Shown here piece by piece: positions 1-10,711 of a stretch of DNA of 64,000 nucleotides. The notes under the pieces were generated by a model. It searched no databases and had not been told where the DNA came from. It saw only the letters and a program-made list of their open reading frames with translations. The DNA is from Tetragonia tetragonoides (Eukaryota; Streptophyta; Magnoliopsida; Caryophyllales; Aizoaceae). The translations under genes and the position numbers were made by a program. The DNA lies in assembly GCA_038025085.1 (NCBI GenBank), contig CM076148.1:35919691-35983690 (forward strand). The letters are read 5' to 3'. Positions within the stretch are counted from its first letter, which is position 1. Each line of letters starts with the position of its first letter.

Positions 1-330
1 GACAGGGGTGCTGCCGTGTGCAGCACACGGCCCTGCCGTGTTGCACCTACACCGAACCCTTTTTTTTTTTTTAATCCAATTCTCAAAAAACCTAATCTAA
101 TTAAATCCACAATTCAATAAATTTCCAGATTCAATTAAATTACAAAGATCTAACCTTTTTTTTTCAAACTTGATTCAATTCAATAAAAACCACAAACCAA
201 ACCCTAATCATGATCCTATCATGCAAAATTAATAGAATCTAACAAACCCTAGATAAAACTAAATTAGAGTTTATCATACAAAACCTAGGGTTCGGGCGTA
301 ATTTAGTTTTTTAGGGCGTTTTTTAGAGGT
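1..330. other. Repetitive intergenic sequence, no gene seen
   Basis: The first 60 bases are GC-rich and carry short inverted motifs (cagcacacgg / ccgtgtgcag). The rest is AT-rich with T and A tracts. No open frame or RNA gene is visible. It may be the edge of a retroelement that continues outside the window. Confidence 0.4.
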
Positions 331-890
331 TATACGGTCCGTACAATTTAATTTAGTTCAGGTATCAACTCAGTGGTTTCCAGTTCAATTAAGTGATTGT
401 TTAGTTCACTTCAGTTTAGTGGTGCTGAGTTCAGAAACATATTTTTTGGGTGCGTTTGCTAGAGCTGAACTTAGCAGGATTGAACTGAACTCAACGGACA
501 CTACTGAACTGGACACAACTGAATTGAACACAACTTGATATGTGAGACAAAAAGTATGTTTCCGAACTCAACACCACTAAAAACTGAATTGAAAATCATT
601 TAACTGAATTTGAAATCACTAAATTGACAGTTAAGTTGTGTTAAATTCAATTTAGTGGTGTCCAGTTCAGTTCAGTGGTGTCCGTTCAGCTCTAAAAAAA
701 CGCACCCTTATTCCGAAATAAATTAATGAGGATAACTATGTCATCGGAAAGATCTCAAAGCATACTTTCAAATAAATCCAATTTTAAATATGTTTGGACC
801 AATGGTGAATAGTTAACGATCAAGTGAAAAAAAATCAATTCAATTCTATTCAGTTTTTTTTTTTCCAGGTAAATCAAACGGAGCCTCTCT
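331..890. mobile_element. Nested TTCAGTTCAGT-rich MITEs
   Basis: An inner element (about 449-708) has terminal inverted repeats: gggtgcgttt...agagctgaac at the left and its reverse complement (gttcagctct...aacgcaccc) at the right. It sits inside a second sequence of the same family: the outer flanks 331-448 and 709-890 resemble, on the opposite strand, the MITE at 54930-55175, including its motif for gatctttccgatgacat. Related sequence recurs near 24.9-25.3, 31.7-31.8, 52.96-53.3 and 55.5-55.8 kb. No coding capacity. Superfamily is not settled because I could not fix the target-site duplication. Confidence 0.6.
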
Positions 891-920
891 ATATTAATAA
901 TTGCCAAAGATGATTATGTG

Positions 921-1951
921 CAGTGGCGGATGCAAAGGGGGACAGGTGGGGACAGTGGTCACCCCATTTTTTTTTAAAAAAATCTGTGACTTTTTTTTTA
1001 TTTTTTATTTTTTAAATTTGCAACTGAGAGTAAGTCACGTGAATTTGGATTGCTCCTCAAACGCTCTCACTCTCTCAGCGCCTCTTCCTTTTCTCACACA
1101 CACACACGACATAACTCCTCTCTCATCCCCTCACCATCTTTGCTTCTTCTCTGTCCTCTCAACTCTCGCCTCACACAGACACACACGGCACTGGACTACT
1201 GGGCTACCGGCGCCGCGCAGGAGAGACGAAGTACTGGCTCGACGGTCGACGGCAAGGCTCGACGCCACGGCGAGGCTATTGCAAATTTGCAATTCTGCGA
1301 ATCCAAATGCTCTTATTTGTTGAGGTACACCACCTTAATTCTTTCCCTCAATCCCTCTCTCCATAGTTAGTATAGATTATAACTTGTGGGTTTTGAGTTA
1401 GAACTTAGAAATTAAACAAATTTGAGTAATTTGGTTTATTTAACTCAAATAAGTTGAAATTACGGTTTGAAAAATAATTTATTAGATTGATTTGAGTAAT
1501 ATTGCGAACTGATTATTCATAAATTGAATAAATGTTTAGAGGTGTTTGTTAACTTGTGATGCTAATTTCATTTAAAAATGGGTATTATTCATTGGAGTAC
1601 TCTTGTTCATTGTAGATTCCATTTTTTTCTTGCGTGGCTTCACTGGCTTGTAATATTGAATGATTATTATTGAATAATATTGAATGATTGTTTAGTCACT
1701 TTCGTAGAGAAGGATGTCTTTAGTGAAGTAACCAATGATGAGGTGCTCCATCGGTTCCGAAATATGAAGACTCGTCGAGAACAAATGTAATTTTTATTTG
1801 GTTATTTTGTAATTTTTTTTTCTTCTACCCGCATTAATTGTAATGTGAAATTGTGTGACGCTTTGATATTGAACTTTTTTTTATGTAATATGCATCGATT
1901 ATTTTCACTTGATTTTGTCACCTTATTTTCCGAATCCTGGATACACCACTG
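921..1951 (+). mobile_element. Non-autonomous hAT-type transposon with 8-bp TSD
   Basis: The element begins cagtggcggatgc and ends with the complement of cagtggtgtatccag, giving imperfect terminal inverted repeats of about 14 bp. It is bounded by an exact 8-bp direct repeat attatgtg (913-920 and 1952-1959), the TSD length of hAT elements. Most of the interior is non-coding, but 1704-1790 encodes a transposase-like C terminus, so this looks like an internally deleted derivative of a coding hAT element. Confidence 0.85.
1704..1790 (+). pseudogene. hAT transposase C-terminal fragment
   Basis: A 28-codon open stretch ends at a TAA at 1788. It reads as an acidic segment (VEKDVFSEVTNDEVLHRF) followed by a basic tail (NMKTRREQM). 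This resembles the end of plant hAT/TTF-type transposases just after the dimerisation domain, a last exon left behind. A possible splice acceptor lies just upstream. It has no start codon of its own and is not functional alone. Confidence 0.5.
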
Positions 1952-2026
1952 ATTATGTGGTATACCAATTTGATAAGAATGACAATATCATTAGGTTAGG
2001 ATATATGGGAGAAGTTGGGCTGCCAC

Positions 2027-2319
2027 TGATGTTTTAAGAGAAACAAAGATCAAAGAATTACTCTCTTTATTGCATAAGAAACTCTCTCAAAACTTAAGCT
2101 CTCTTTTATCTCTCACCAATTAATTATGATGCTACATACCAGCATCTATATATATATACAAAGAAAGGAGGTGAATCCGATTCCTAAAAGGAATCCGATT
2201 CCTAGAAGGAAACCTACATAATTAGATAACTCCTAATTCTAAATGTATATTTAGCTTATCTCCTAAATATACTCCGATTCCTTATCCTCTTTAATATTGG
2301 CTTCAAGCTTAAGCCAACA
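2027..2319 (-). repeat. 3' LTR of the copia element
   Basis: This 293-bp direct repeat begins TG and ends CA. It lies downstream of the coding region in the element's minus orientation. It differs from its partner at 6291-6583 by two substitutions seen by eye (gcataag versus gcttaag, and tccgatt versus tccaatt). Confidence 0.95.
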
Positions 2320-2346
2320 TTCACCCTCCTAAGCTTGAAGTCATTC

Positions 2347-5300
2347 TCAAGCAAAATCCTTCATACCCATAAGGTCCCTCATCTCCTTGAATTTGAGTCT
2401 TCCAAGAGCCTTTGTTAGAATGTCTGCCTTTTGCTCATTTCCCGGAACATGTTCTACTTCTATTAATCCTTTCTCAACACATTCTCTGATAAAATGATAC
2501 CTCGTATGTATGTGTTTGCTTCTACCATGAAAAACCGGGTTTTTAGTGAGAGCGATTGCAGATTGATTATCAATTCGAATGATAACCCTTTTACATATCT
2601 TTCCAGTGATTTCACCAAGTAAATCTTGAAGCCAAATAGCTTGTTTTGCTGCCTCTGTGCCCGCCATAAATTCAGCTTCACAAGATGATAACGCTACAGT
2701 TTCTTGCTTTTGTGAACACCAAGATATTGGACTTCCGCCAAGATAAAACACATGTCCTGTGGTGCTTTTTCCATCGTCCGGATCCACATTATGGCTACTA
2801 TCGCTATAACCAACTAGACTTGTTGCTTCTGATCCAGCTTGTTTAAACTCCAATCCGAAATCAACAGTACCTCGTAAATACCTTAGACATCGCTCCAATG
2901 CTACTCCATGGGATTGCTTCGGTTTTTGCATATAACGATTTAGTACTCCTACACAATAAGATAAATCTGGTCTTGTGTGAAGTAAATAACGAAGACACCC
3001 AATGATCTTTCTATAACTTGTCGCATCAATATCCTTTTCTTGTAGCCCTTTAGATAGTTTAATTCCAGCTTCCATAGGTGTATGCATCAAGTTGCATTCC
3101 TTCATTCCAGCTTCTTCTAAGATCTTTAACGCATAGCGTTTTTGTTTTACCGTAATTCCTTCCTTGTCTTGACATATCTCCATTCCTAAATAGAAAGATA
3201 ACTTGCCGAGGTCGCTCATCTCAAATTTGGATTCCATCTCTTTCTTGAACTCAATGATAACCTCCAAGCTCGATCCCGTAACAAATAAGTCATCAACATA
3301 TACTGCAACAAGCAGGATTTCTTGCTTTCCTTCTCTTCGATAAACTGATGGTTCTTTGGAACACCTTTTAAACTGAAGATCTCGAAGTATTTGATTTAAC
3401 TTGTCATTCCAAGCTCTTGGAGCTTGTTTTAATCCATATAATGCTTTCTTGAGTTTGTAAACTTTGCCTTTGCATCCTTTTACTTCGAAACCTTCCGGTT
3501 GTGTAACATAAACTGTCTCCTTTAGTTCTCCATGAAGGAATGCTGTTTTGACATCAAGATGATGTATTTCCCATCCATTAGAAGCTGCAAGATTAATAAG
3601 AAGGCGAATTGTCTCAATTCGAGCCACAGGCGCAAATACTTCCTCATAATCTATTCCATGTTTTTGCACATATCCCTTGGCGACGAGTCTTGCTTTGTAT
3701 TTGTTGATGCTACCATCTGAGCTTCTCTTTAGTTTGAACACCCATTTTAAACCAATTGGTTTAATTCCTAGCGGGGCATCTTCGAGGTTCCAGGTTTGGT
3801 TCTTTGTTATTGATCGGATTTCATCTTCGCATGCTATCAAACCAGAGCTTCCAAAATCTGAGTTCGATAAAACAGAATTATTTTCTGCATGGGTACTGAT
3901 ATCGACTCCATGATTACCGAATTCTCCAAGTTCTATACTAAAATCTTCGATTTCGTTTGTTGTTTTATTCTGTTGATTCCAATCCCAGCCTCTTGACTCA
4001 TCAAACACAACATCACGACTAACGATTATCTTCTGATTAGTTGGATCAAACATCCTGTATGCCTTTGTTCCTGGTTCGGTTCCAATGTGTACTAACTTCT
4101 TTGATCTATCATCTAGTTTTGTAAGATGCTGTGCTTCTGTTTTAGCAAAACCGGTACATCCAAAAATTCTCAAATGCTTAACATTAGGCTTCCTCTTCTT
4201 AAACGCTTCATATGGAGTTTGATTTGCTAAAGCTCTTGATGCAACTCGATTGATTAGATAGGTGGAGTGTCTCACCGCTTCTCCCCACAAGTAATTTGGT
4301 ATGTTCATGTGTTTTAGAGTGCTTCTTGTCATCTCCAACAATGTCCTATTTCGCCTCTCTACTACTCCATTTTGTTGAGGTGAATATGGAGCTGTTAAGT
4401 GCCTTTTTACCCCAGATTTTTCACAGAAATTCTGAAATTCTAAAGATGTAAACTCACCACCTCTATCTGTACGAAAGCATTTGATAGCAGCTCCAGTCTC
4501 TTGTTCGACTAGTGTCTTGAATTTTCTGAACTTGTCGAATGCTTCTCCCTTTTCCTTTAATAGGATTGTCCACATATAGCGGGAATAGTCATCTATTAAA
4601 ACAAATATATATCTGTTTCTCGCCGGTGTAGGAGGTGTAATAGGTCCACAAAGATCTCCATGTATAAGTTCAAGCACTTGAGAAGCACGATATTTGGCAA
4701 CTTGTGGGAATGATCCTCTCGTTTGTTTTCCCAGCAGACACGAAGTACATATTTCTTTTCCAATTACGATTTCAGGGATCCCGACCACTAGTTCCTTCTT
4801 TACCATTGATTTCATTGATTCTACTCCAATATGTCCTAATCTAGCATGCCATTTGCTTGAATCACTTGTGGTTATGAGTTGAAAGCACCTTGTATCAATA
4901 CTTTCTAAGATCACTTTGTATAGTCGATTCTTCGATCTGCTAGCTCTTGTGATCAAGTTTCCTTCTTTGTCGTGTAAAGTAAGATAATCTTCCTTCATCC
5001 TAACTTTGCAGCCTGATTCCGTAGCCTGTCCAAGGCTGATAATGTTACTTTTTAGTTCCGGGATGAAGTAGACATTGGTCAAAACTCCCTTCTTTCCATT
5101 CTTATTGACAAACATAATTGAACCTTTCCCTTTTATGTCTACTCGAGAATCATCCCCAAATCTGACCTTCCCTGTGATGGATGTATTAATGAATTGGAAG
5201 AAATCTCGATTTTCTGTCATATGATTACTAGCCCCGTTATCCAAATACCAGACATTTTCTCCATCTGCAGAAGTTTCGAAATCCTTCGGTTTTACGTTTT

Positions 5301-5748
5301 TCTCATTAAGCAGCACTGTTTCATTTGTTTCTACAACGTCATGCATCATAAGTTCATCTGCTTCCTGTGTGTCTGAGTTATTAAATTCTTGAGCTTCCTG
5401 TAACTTGAGTAGGCGATCTGGACAACTCGATGCGAAGTGTCCAAACTTATCACATCGGAAACATTCGATTTTGGACAAATCTTTAGTTCCGTTATAACGT
5501 CCTCCGCGTCCTCTACCTCTGTAACTTCGTCCTCCTCCTCTATAAAAACCACGTCCTCTACTTCGATTTTCTCCATCAAAAACACGAGTTGGTTGTGTTT
5601 CTGATTTTACAAACATAAGTTTGCTTTGGTCTTCACGAGTCTCTTCTTCATCTTCAGCAATACGTTCTTCATATGCTTTAATATGCCCTATAATATCTTC
5701 AAAAGGAGTTTTCTTAAGATCCAGTAATTGCTCAAGTGAAGCTACCAT
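2347..5748 (-). CDS. Copia Gag-Pol polyprotein, main open segment
   Basis: The 1133-aa frame starts at an internal Met; upstream the same frame continues to the gag stop at 5878-5880. In order it shows: the CCHC zinc knuckle (C96, C99, H104, C109); an aspartic protease with the D170-N-G-A-S motif; the integrase zinc domain (H301, H306, C334, C337); the integrase core (D365 in HGDLCG, D428 in TDRGGEF, E464 in VVERRNRT); reverse transcriptase with the YVDD box at 817-820; and RNase H from about 975 with the SSCEAEF motif. It acts in cytoplasmic virus-like particles and nuclear integration. The linker between integrase and reverse transcriptase (about 590-645) looks short for the family, which could be an in-frame deletion. 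Otherwise the reading frame is open throughout. Confidence 0.95.
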   Translation of the reverse strand: MVASLEQLLDLKKTPFEDIIGHIKAYEERIAEDEEETREDQSKLMFVKSETQPTRVFDGENRSRGRGFYRGGGRSYRGRGRGGRYNGTKDLSKIECFRCDKFGHFASSCPDRLLKLQEAQEFNNSDTQEADELMMHDVVETNETVLLNEKNVKPKDFETSADGENVWYLDNGASNHMTENRDFFQFINTSITGKVRFGDDSRVDIKGKGSIMFVNKNGKKGVLTNVYFIPELKSNIISLGQATESGCKVRMKEDYLTLHDKEGNLITRASRSKNRLYKVILESIDTRCFQLITTSDSSKWHARLGHIGVESMKSMVKKELVVGIPEIVIGKEICTSCLLGKQTRGSFPQVAKYRASQVLELIHGDLCGPITPPTPARNRYIFVLIDDYSRYMWTILLKEKGEAFDKFRKFKTLVEQETGAAIKCFRTDRGGEFTSLEFQNFCEKSGVKRHLTAPYSPQQNGVVERRNRTLLEMTRSTLKHMNIPNYLWGEAVRHSTYLINRVASRALANQTPYEAFKKRKPNVKHLRIFGCTGFAKTEAQHLTKLDDRSKKLVHIGTEPGTKAYRMFDPTNQKIIVSRDVVFDESRGWDWNQQNKTTNEIEDFSIELGEFGNHGVDISTHAENNSVLSNSDFGSSGLIACEDEIRSITKNQTWNLEDAPLGIKPIGLKWVFKLKRSSDGSINKYKARLVAKGYVQKHGIDYEEVFAPVARIETIRLLINLAASNGWEIHHLDVKTAFLHGELKETVYVTQPEGFEVKGCKGKVYKLKKALYGLKQAPRAWNDKLNQILRDLQFKRCSKEPSVYRREGKQEILLVAVYVDDLFVTGSSLEVIIEFKKEMESKFEMSDLGKLSFYLGMEICQDKEGITVKQKRYALKILEEAGMKECNLMHTPMEAGIKLSKGLQEKDIDATSYRKIIGCLRYLLHTRPDLSYCVGVLNRYMQKPKQSHGVALERCLRYLRGTVDFGLEFKQAGSEATSLVGYSDSSHNVDPDDGKSTTGHVFYLGGSPISWCSQKQETVALSSCEAEFMAGTEAAKQAIWLQDLLGEITGKICKRVIIRIDNQSAIALTKNPVFHGRSKHIHTRYHFIRECVEKGLIEVEHVPGNEQKADILTKALGRLKFKEMRDLMGMKDFA

Positions 5749-5877
5749 GTGAATATATTTCTTTCGAGGAAGGCTTTTAAGAAATTTCTGAACTATTTTG
5801 GGTTCTTCTATTTCTTCTCCTAACGCTGCTGCTCTTGACGTTATTTCGGTTAGTTTACCAACGAATTCATCAATTTT

Positions 5878-6252
5878 CTATGTTTCTTTCATCCTAAGTC
5901 GATCGAACTCAGCCATTAACGTCTGTAGTCTCGCTTCTTTGACATGATCTGCTCCAACGTTTCGTAGTTTTATAGCGTCCCATACTTTCTTTGCAGTTTC
6001 TAGTTTTCCGACCTGCAGAATGAGAGCTTCCGGAATTGATTCGAACAACAGTGTTGTTGCTAAGTCGTTTCTGTCTCCATCGTCTTCTCCTTTTTCAATG
6101 GCCTCCCATACCTTATTCACTTTAAGCAAGGTCTTCATCCTAATGGCCCAAACAGTATAATTACTGGAATTGAGCATCGGACATTTGATTGAGGAAGCTC
6201 CTCCTTCCTTCTTCAGCCCGGACGTTGATGGTTTCTTCTCATCACCGCTCAT
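5878..6252 (-). pseudogene. Copia gag N-terminal segment ending at an in-frame stop
   Basis: A 124-aa frame starts with ATG 39 bases inside the 5' LTR. It has the gag features of this lineage: a region around [17 protein letters not shown] and the FDRLRM segment. It ends at TAG (5878-5880 on the plus map), and the same frame then runs without further stops into the 1133-aa polyprotein. Because the stop lies in the middle of gag, before the zinc knuckle, a nonsense mutation is more likely than a natural gag/pol boundary. Programmed readthrough cannot be excluded from sequence. Confidence 0.85.
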
Positions 6253-6275
6253 CTTATATCTCTTGATTTACGCAA

Positions 6276-6287
6276 GCTCTGATACCA
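6276..6287 (-). promoter_or_regulatory. Primer-binding site, tRNA-iMet type
   Basis: On the minus strand the 12 bases read tggtatcagagc, complementary to the 3' end of initiator tRNA-Met. They sit three bases inside the 5' LTR, as expected for first-strand priming in plant copia elements. Confidence 0.9.
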
Positions 6288-6290
6288 ATA

Positions 6291-6583
6291 TGATGTTTTA
6301 AGAGAAACAAAGATCAAAGAATTACTCTCTTTATTGCTTAAGAAACTCTCTCAAAACTTAAGCTCTCTTTTATCTCTCACCAATTAATTATGATGCTACA
6401 TACCAGCATCTATATATATATACAAAGAAAGGAGGTGAATCCAATTCCTAAAAGGAATCCGATTCCTAGAAGGAAACCTACATAATTAGATAACTCCTAA
6501 TTCTAAATGTATATTTAGCTTATCTCCTAAATATACTCCGATTCCTTATCCTCTTTAATATTGGCTTCAAGCTTAAGCCAACA
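6291..6583 (-). repeat. 5' LTR of the copia element
   Basis: This 293-bp repeat is the partner of 2027-2319. In the minus orientation it carries the element promoter. It is followed by the target duplication copy gccac at 6584-6588. Confidence 0.95.
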
Positions 6584-6679
6584 GCCACCTCTGGTTGGTG
6601 TTCAGAGTTACACTGAAGAAATTTCGCACACTTTCCAGTTTCAACATGTTGGAGTAACATAGTTCTTTCTTTTATGCAG

Positions 6680-7305
6680 AACTGATGATACAGAGGATGT
6701 CGTAGCTGGGATAAGGGAGATCACCCTATCCGACAAGGAGCCTCCGCCCACAAAAGAAATTTCCTTTGTAGATGCTTCTGATTTCCTTCATAAGATAAAG
6801 GTGATGGGTTTATATATTTTGTCAATAAGTCTTTTATGAGACCGCCTCAAGATGAGACCACCTCTATAACCAAGCATGACATCAGCACGACGTCATGCTT
6901 GTATGAGGCGCCCTACCTTGAGGCCGCCTCAAACGAGTTTTGTGTATATTTTGTGATTTGGAGCTTTGTGAGCTTTATATTGATGATATCTTTGGCCCCC
7001 TTGCAGATACGGTTCTGTAATACTAATGATCATCAAGTGTATTACGGTTTCCTTTGCATACTAAGAAAGTACAGAAGGGATAATGTAACAATCACTGAAG
7101 TTTATAATATGGTAAGTTCTTGCTATTTTATTTACTCAATAGGCAGTTATGACTCTTTTGTGCACTGTAAACTGGTGAAGCATTTTTCGATTCTATTTTC
7201 ATTTCTCTGACATGTACTAATTTGTATTTGCAGGTTTCAGAACTTTTTAAAGACCACCAAGATCTACTACAGGACTTTACTCGATTTTTGCCTGATGCTT
7301 CGTAG
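6680..7305 (+). CDS. SIN3-like paired amphipathic helix (PAH) protein, C-terminal exons
   Basis: Three exons join in frame: 6680-6800, 7007-7111 and 7234-7305 (stop TAG at 7303). Introns are GT-AG. The second and third exons encode a PAH repeat: FLHKIKIRF, then VYYGFLCILRKYRRDNVTITEVY, then VSELFKDHQDLLQDFTRFLP, the helix pattern of SIN3 co-repressor PAH domains that bind transcription-factor peptides. The protein ends right after this single repeat, unlike full SIN3 (over 1000 aa with several repeats), so it is a small PAH-only gene or a SIN3 fragment. The start is not found. A possible upstream open segment is split by the copia element at 2022/6588 and the hAT element at 913/1959, so the gene may be disrupted. 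Confidence 0.6.
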
Positions 7306-7628
7306 ATAGCGACTGCTATCGATCTTTTTCATGAGATCCTTCAGGGGACATCATCATCAAACTAACCTGATGCAGTCTAGTGTGAGAATGTGAGAATGTG
7401 AGGATGAAACATTCACATCATTCACAGTTGCTCATATATGAAATAGAATGATTGTGATAACTTTTGCATTGGTTTGATTGATAAGGGAAAATAATCTCCT
7501 TTTTTCTGAAGTACATGAATTGAATACAGGATTTTACATATGAATATGAAACTATACATACTGTATGCAGGATCATTACTTGTACAAGGACAGATTCAAA
7601 CTGTGACAATATATTACAATGTAGGTGA

Positions 7629-8894
7629 TCATCCTTCCCATTTGATCTTCACCTGCTGAGTGTGATTGAAATCAGAAGTCAGTGCTAAGCTTCCATCCAT
7701 TCGCGTAACGACAAACCTTTCAACCAGAATATAACAGCCAAACCTCTTCCATGAACCAATTCCTCTGTATTCTTCTACCCTAGTCACCTTCACTTGTTTT
7801 TCCTTCCCATTATTAGTCCATCCAGCTCTTTCTTGCTCCCAAATCATTCTCTCAACAAGCAATGAGCTTAACCCAAATTTTCTTTCGTCGCCCTTATAAT
7901 CTATAATCCTAAACCACAGCATCCTGCCAACCCCGCCGTTATTACTGATTTCCTCTGCATCTTCCCCTTTAACCGTGACTCTTTGAGTAGGAACGACAAT
8001 ATCGAATGAAATCATCTTTCCCTCACCAGTGTTATTTTCAATATAGTAGATCCTTTTCCATGTTTGCTCGAGCGTTATCTCGTAGAACATAGACCTCTTC
8101 ATTTGTTCTTTAGGTGTTCCTTCTCTTATGAACATAAATGGTGAATACCATTTTCCCACTACTAGAACCTCAGAGTGGTCTTGAGATAATGGGAAGTCAA
8201 AATCAGGAAACCGAGCACGGAGGGTAGGATTTAGGCCTTCAGCTACGCCAAGAGAGAAATGTTTTGGTTCTGAATTCCACAGTGTCCATCCTGCTTTTCT
8301 CATCAAGGTTGGAGGGTAACCTTCATCAGCAACAGTTTTAACACCAAATACATTTTTTCCACATTTTGTAGTTAGTGAAAACTCAAACTGTTGATAACTG
8401 TCAATTGGATCCAATGGTCTTGGCTTCTGATCTCTGATGTAGTGGCACCAGAAACAGCTTATCCGTCTGTCTGCCTCGGTCGAAGCTGTGTATGCCTCCC
8501 TAGTAATTATACAACATGAAAATTACTATTCCAAACACACAAAAACAGCTAATGAAATTTACTTTTTTCATCTGTTAGAAACATACCCTCTTTGCTTCCG
8601 CCCTGCCTTGATTGCATAATATCGATTCGAGGACAAGGGTTGATTGATGACAGGTATGAAGAACAAAGGATAATTAGTACTGCTATCTTCACCTGATTCA
8701 TGCCGAATTATGAGGCGCTTGTTCTGGGGAAAAGGGAGATCTTTGGTCGATGTATCCTTACACAGCCCGAAACATCTAGTTCCTGTGGATTCTTCATCTT
8801 GCAATACCAGATAGCCGGAATTTGGACCTTCAGGTGGCTCATTAAGTGCCTCAGGTGACTTCTTGTACAGAGATAGGGGCCTTGTCACATACAT
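7629..8894 (-). CDS. DUF1262 family protein
   Basis: Two exons on the minus strand: 8894-8587 and 8499-7629, joined across a GT-AG intron (8586-8500) to give 392 aa. The start region MYVTRPLSLYKKSPEAL and the following PPEGPNSGYLVLQDEE, CFGLCKDT and LPFPQNKRL segments are the signature of the plant DUF1262 family. The joined exon adds the Cys-containing ISCFWCHYIRDQKPRPLDP stretch and the C-terminal FGCYILVERFVVTRMDGSLAL block. The length fits the family (about 390-410 aa). No signal peptide or membrane segment is visible. Molecular function is unknown; Arabidopsis members are often stress or pathogen responsive. The frame is intact, so the gene looks functional. Confidence 0.9.
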
Positions 8895-9074
8895 TTTTCT
8901 TTATTTACCAACATGATCTGATGTTTCTGGTCATCTTAAATGATATTCAATACAATATCTCCTACCTGTTTAAGGAATAAATAATAGCATTATCTTTCTA
9001 GCTGTCAACATATTGAAAAACTTAATGTTGAAAAGTATGAATGTCTCATTTTCAGGTTATGACAGATCATGTTA

Positions 9075-9350
9075 TTGATCATAGTTAACACAGAAAACTA
9101 CTAGGGAGCAAGTGAAATTGACCACGAAACGAGGCTGAAGTTGACTACGAAATGAATATAGTTTAGGAAAATCCTTAGTCATATTCTTCCCCTCAGCTAC
9201 CATCTTGACAATAGTTAACAAGAAAACTACTGGATCTCAACTAGGAGGTGAAATTGTCTACGACACGAGGCTGAAGTTGACAACGACATGAATATAGTTT
9301 AGGGAAACCCTTAGTCATGGTCATTTTCTTCCCTCAGCTACTGTCTGTCT
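9075..9350. repeat. Diverged tandem duplication, about 130 bp per unit
   Basis: Two adjacent units (about 9081-9205 and 9209-9345) share atagttaaca, gaaaactact, gaggctgaagttgac, atgaatatagtttagg and cttagtcat. They lie about 200-450 bp upstream of the DUF1262 start codon, within its likely promoter region. Confidence 0.75.
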
Positions 9351-9828
9351 AGATAGTGGTTCAATTCAACATCTCAAGTGACTTATGGCCTAGCTAAAGC
9401 TTCTGTTTCTAACTTTTTCGTAAGCTCCTACTTAAATAAGTTGATATATGCATGAGTAGAACAAGTGTACAAGGGTAGGTATCACTTGACAGATTCTGCA
9501 GCTGTGGTTTCGCGGAAGGTATTGTATTAGCCATATGAATAAGCTGTTAAAACATAGGAAGGGGATGTTTATACTGTATAAATAGTATGTTAAATTATCA
9601 ACACATTCTATTTGGTGTCATATATCTTATAAGCTGGCATTTTACTATTTTCACAAAACCTGGTTCCTTGTTGAATCAACATCAATGGTATGCTCTTTCG
9701 GAACTAAATTAGTTTTCGGTGCAGTGAACTTCTTGTGTCCCCCAATGGATTTCAACGTCATGCTCACATACACGCGGAACTTAGATGAATATGGGCCCAA
9801 ATTAATAAATCAAAGGGCCAAAATGAAA

Positions 9829-10080
9829 AAGATGTTGGTCCAATGGAGAACTTAGCCCACTGAGCCACATATGGATCCGAATGGCACCGGCCCGTTATCC
9901 TTCCACTGACAAGAGCGGGCCAGTTGTCATGCTCTGTGAAACCAGCCTCATGCGGTACCCGCCACTCTAGAGCCCATGACACCCAAGCTTTCGCCCAAGT
10001 CCGACAACTCCTATCTTGGACCGGGCAGGCCAGCAAAGAACCACTCAAGACCCGGCCCAGCTAACCAAGCCCAAGTTCCA
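9829..10080. repeat. GC-rich dispersed repeat, copy 1
   Basis: About 250 bp running from the motif ttggtccaat to aagttccaacatctta. It is clearly similar, in the same orientation, to 11920-12180; shared blocks include agcccactgagccacatatg, aggcaccggcccgt and ccagcctcatgcggtacccg. No intact coding sequence. It resembles retroelement LTR or leader sequence, but terminal repeats and TSD could not be defined. Confidence 0.7.
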
Positions 10081-10255
10081 ACATCTTAATGGGCTCAGGC
10101 ACGTGTGTGTTGGGGATTTATGTGAAGGAAAGAGCAGTGGAGCCCAGCTGGCAGCAAGACAAGAATACATCCACCCAGCTATACAGCTAGTTGTGTACAT
10201 GCGTATACGAGCCAATACACAATTAACCGATCGTATTTTTCATTTACAATAATCG

Positions 10256-10498
10256 CTTCAAAAGCCAGCAACGGAACACACCTCCCCCGTTGCTAACACC
10301 TAACGACGGAGATTGTATTTTCCGTTGCTATTTTTGGCAACGGATACATTCGCCCATAGCTAGAATGCTTAGCGTCGACGTTTACGGCAACGGAGGAAAT
10401 CCGTTGCTACATCCGTTGCTAAGACCTCTCTGCGTCGGTTTTTCGACTCACAGCAACGGATTATGGCCGACGCTATTTCATCTTTCTTTTGTAGTGAT
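10256..10498 (-). mobile_element. CACTA (EnSpm/CMC) transposon terminal fragment
   Basis: On the minus strand the sequence begins at 10498 with cactacaaaagaaagatg, the CACTA terminal signature. It is followed by a dense set of subterminal motifs: agcaacgg or its complement ccgttgct occurs about eight times in both orientations between 10270 and 10460. Such arrays are transposase-binding sites in this superfamily. I could not find a matching opposite end upstream, so this is an isolated or truncated terminus. Confidence 0.75.
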
Positions 10499-10711
10499 GA
10501 AAACACTGAGAACATGTCCACAGTTAAATAGGGTGGGAAACATCCTCTGCACCACAATCAAATCAGATCAAATATTTTCAATGGTGGTTGGATTGACTCT
10601 TTCAAAGCTATGGACTGTGGATAACATTATCATCCCTCTCAACATGCATGAGACTAAATAAATAACACACTCAACAAACAAAACACACACTAGCAACATC
10701 ATAAAACACGA

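Larger units (their letters stand above)
2027..6583 (-). mobile_element. Ty1/copia LTR retrotransposon, nearly intact
   Basis: The element is bounded by the 5-bp target duplication gccac (2022-2026 and 6584-6588). The two LTRs are 293 bp each (2027-2319 and 6291-6583), begin TG and end CA. I count two differences between them, so the insertion is young. The primer-binding site gctctgatacca at 6276-6287 (tggtatcagagc on the element strand) matches the initiator tRNA-Met site typical of copia elements. A polypurine tract is read on the minus strand just inside the left LTR (about 2320-2333). Domain order is gag, protease, integrase, reverse transcriptase, RNase H. The only obvious lesion is an in-frame stop in gag at 5878-5880. 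Confidence 0.96.

Noticed and set aside
901..1370. Overlapping 140-aa and 106-aa frames
   Set aside because: They lie inside the hAT element, start in the flank or in low-complexity ct-rich sequence, and show no domain or conserved pattern.
9764..10252. 94-aa (minus) and 78-aa (plus) frames
   Set aside because: They lie in the dispersed GC-rich repeat; the second copy at 11.9-12.2 kb has similar accidental frames with different ends.
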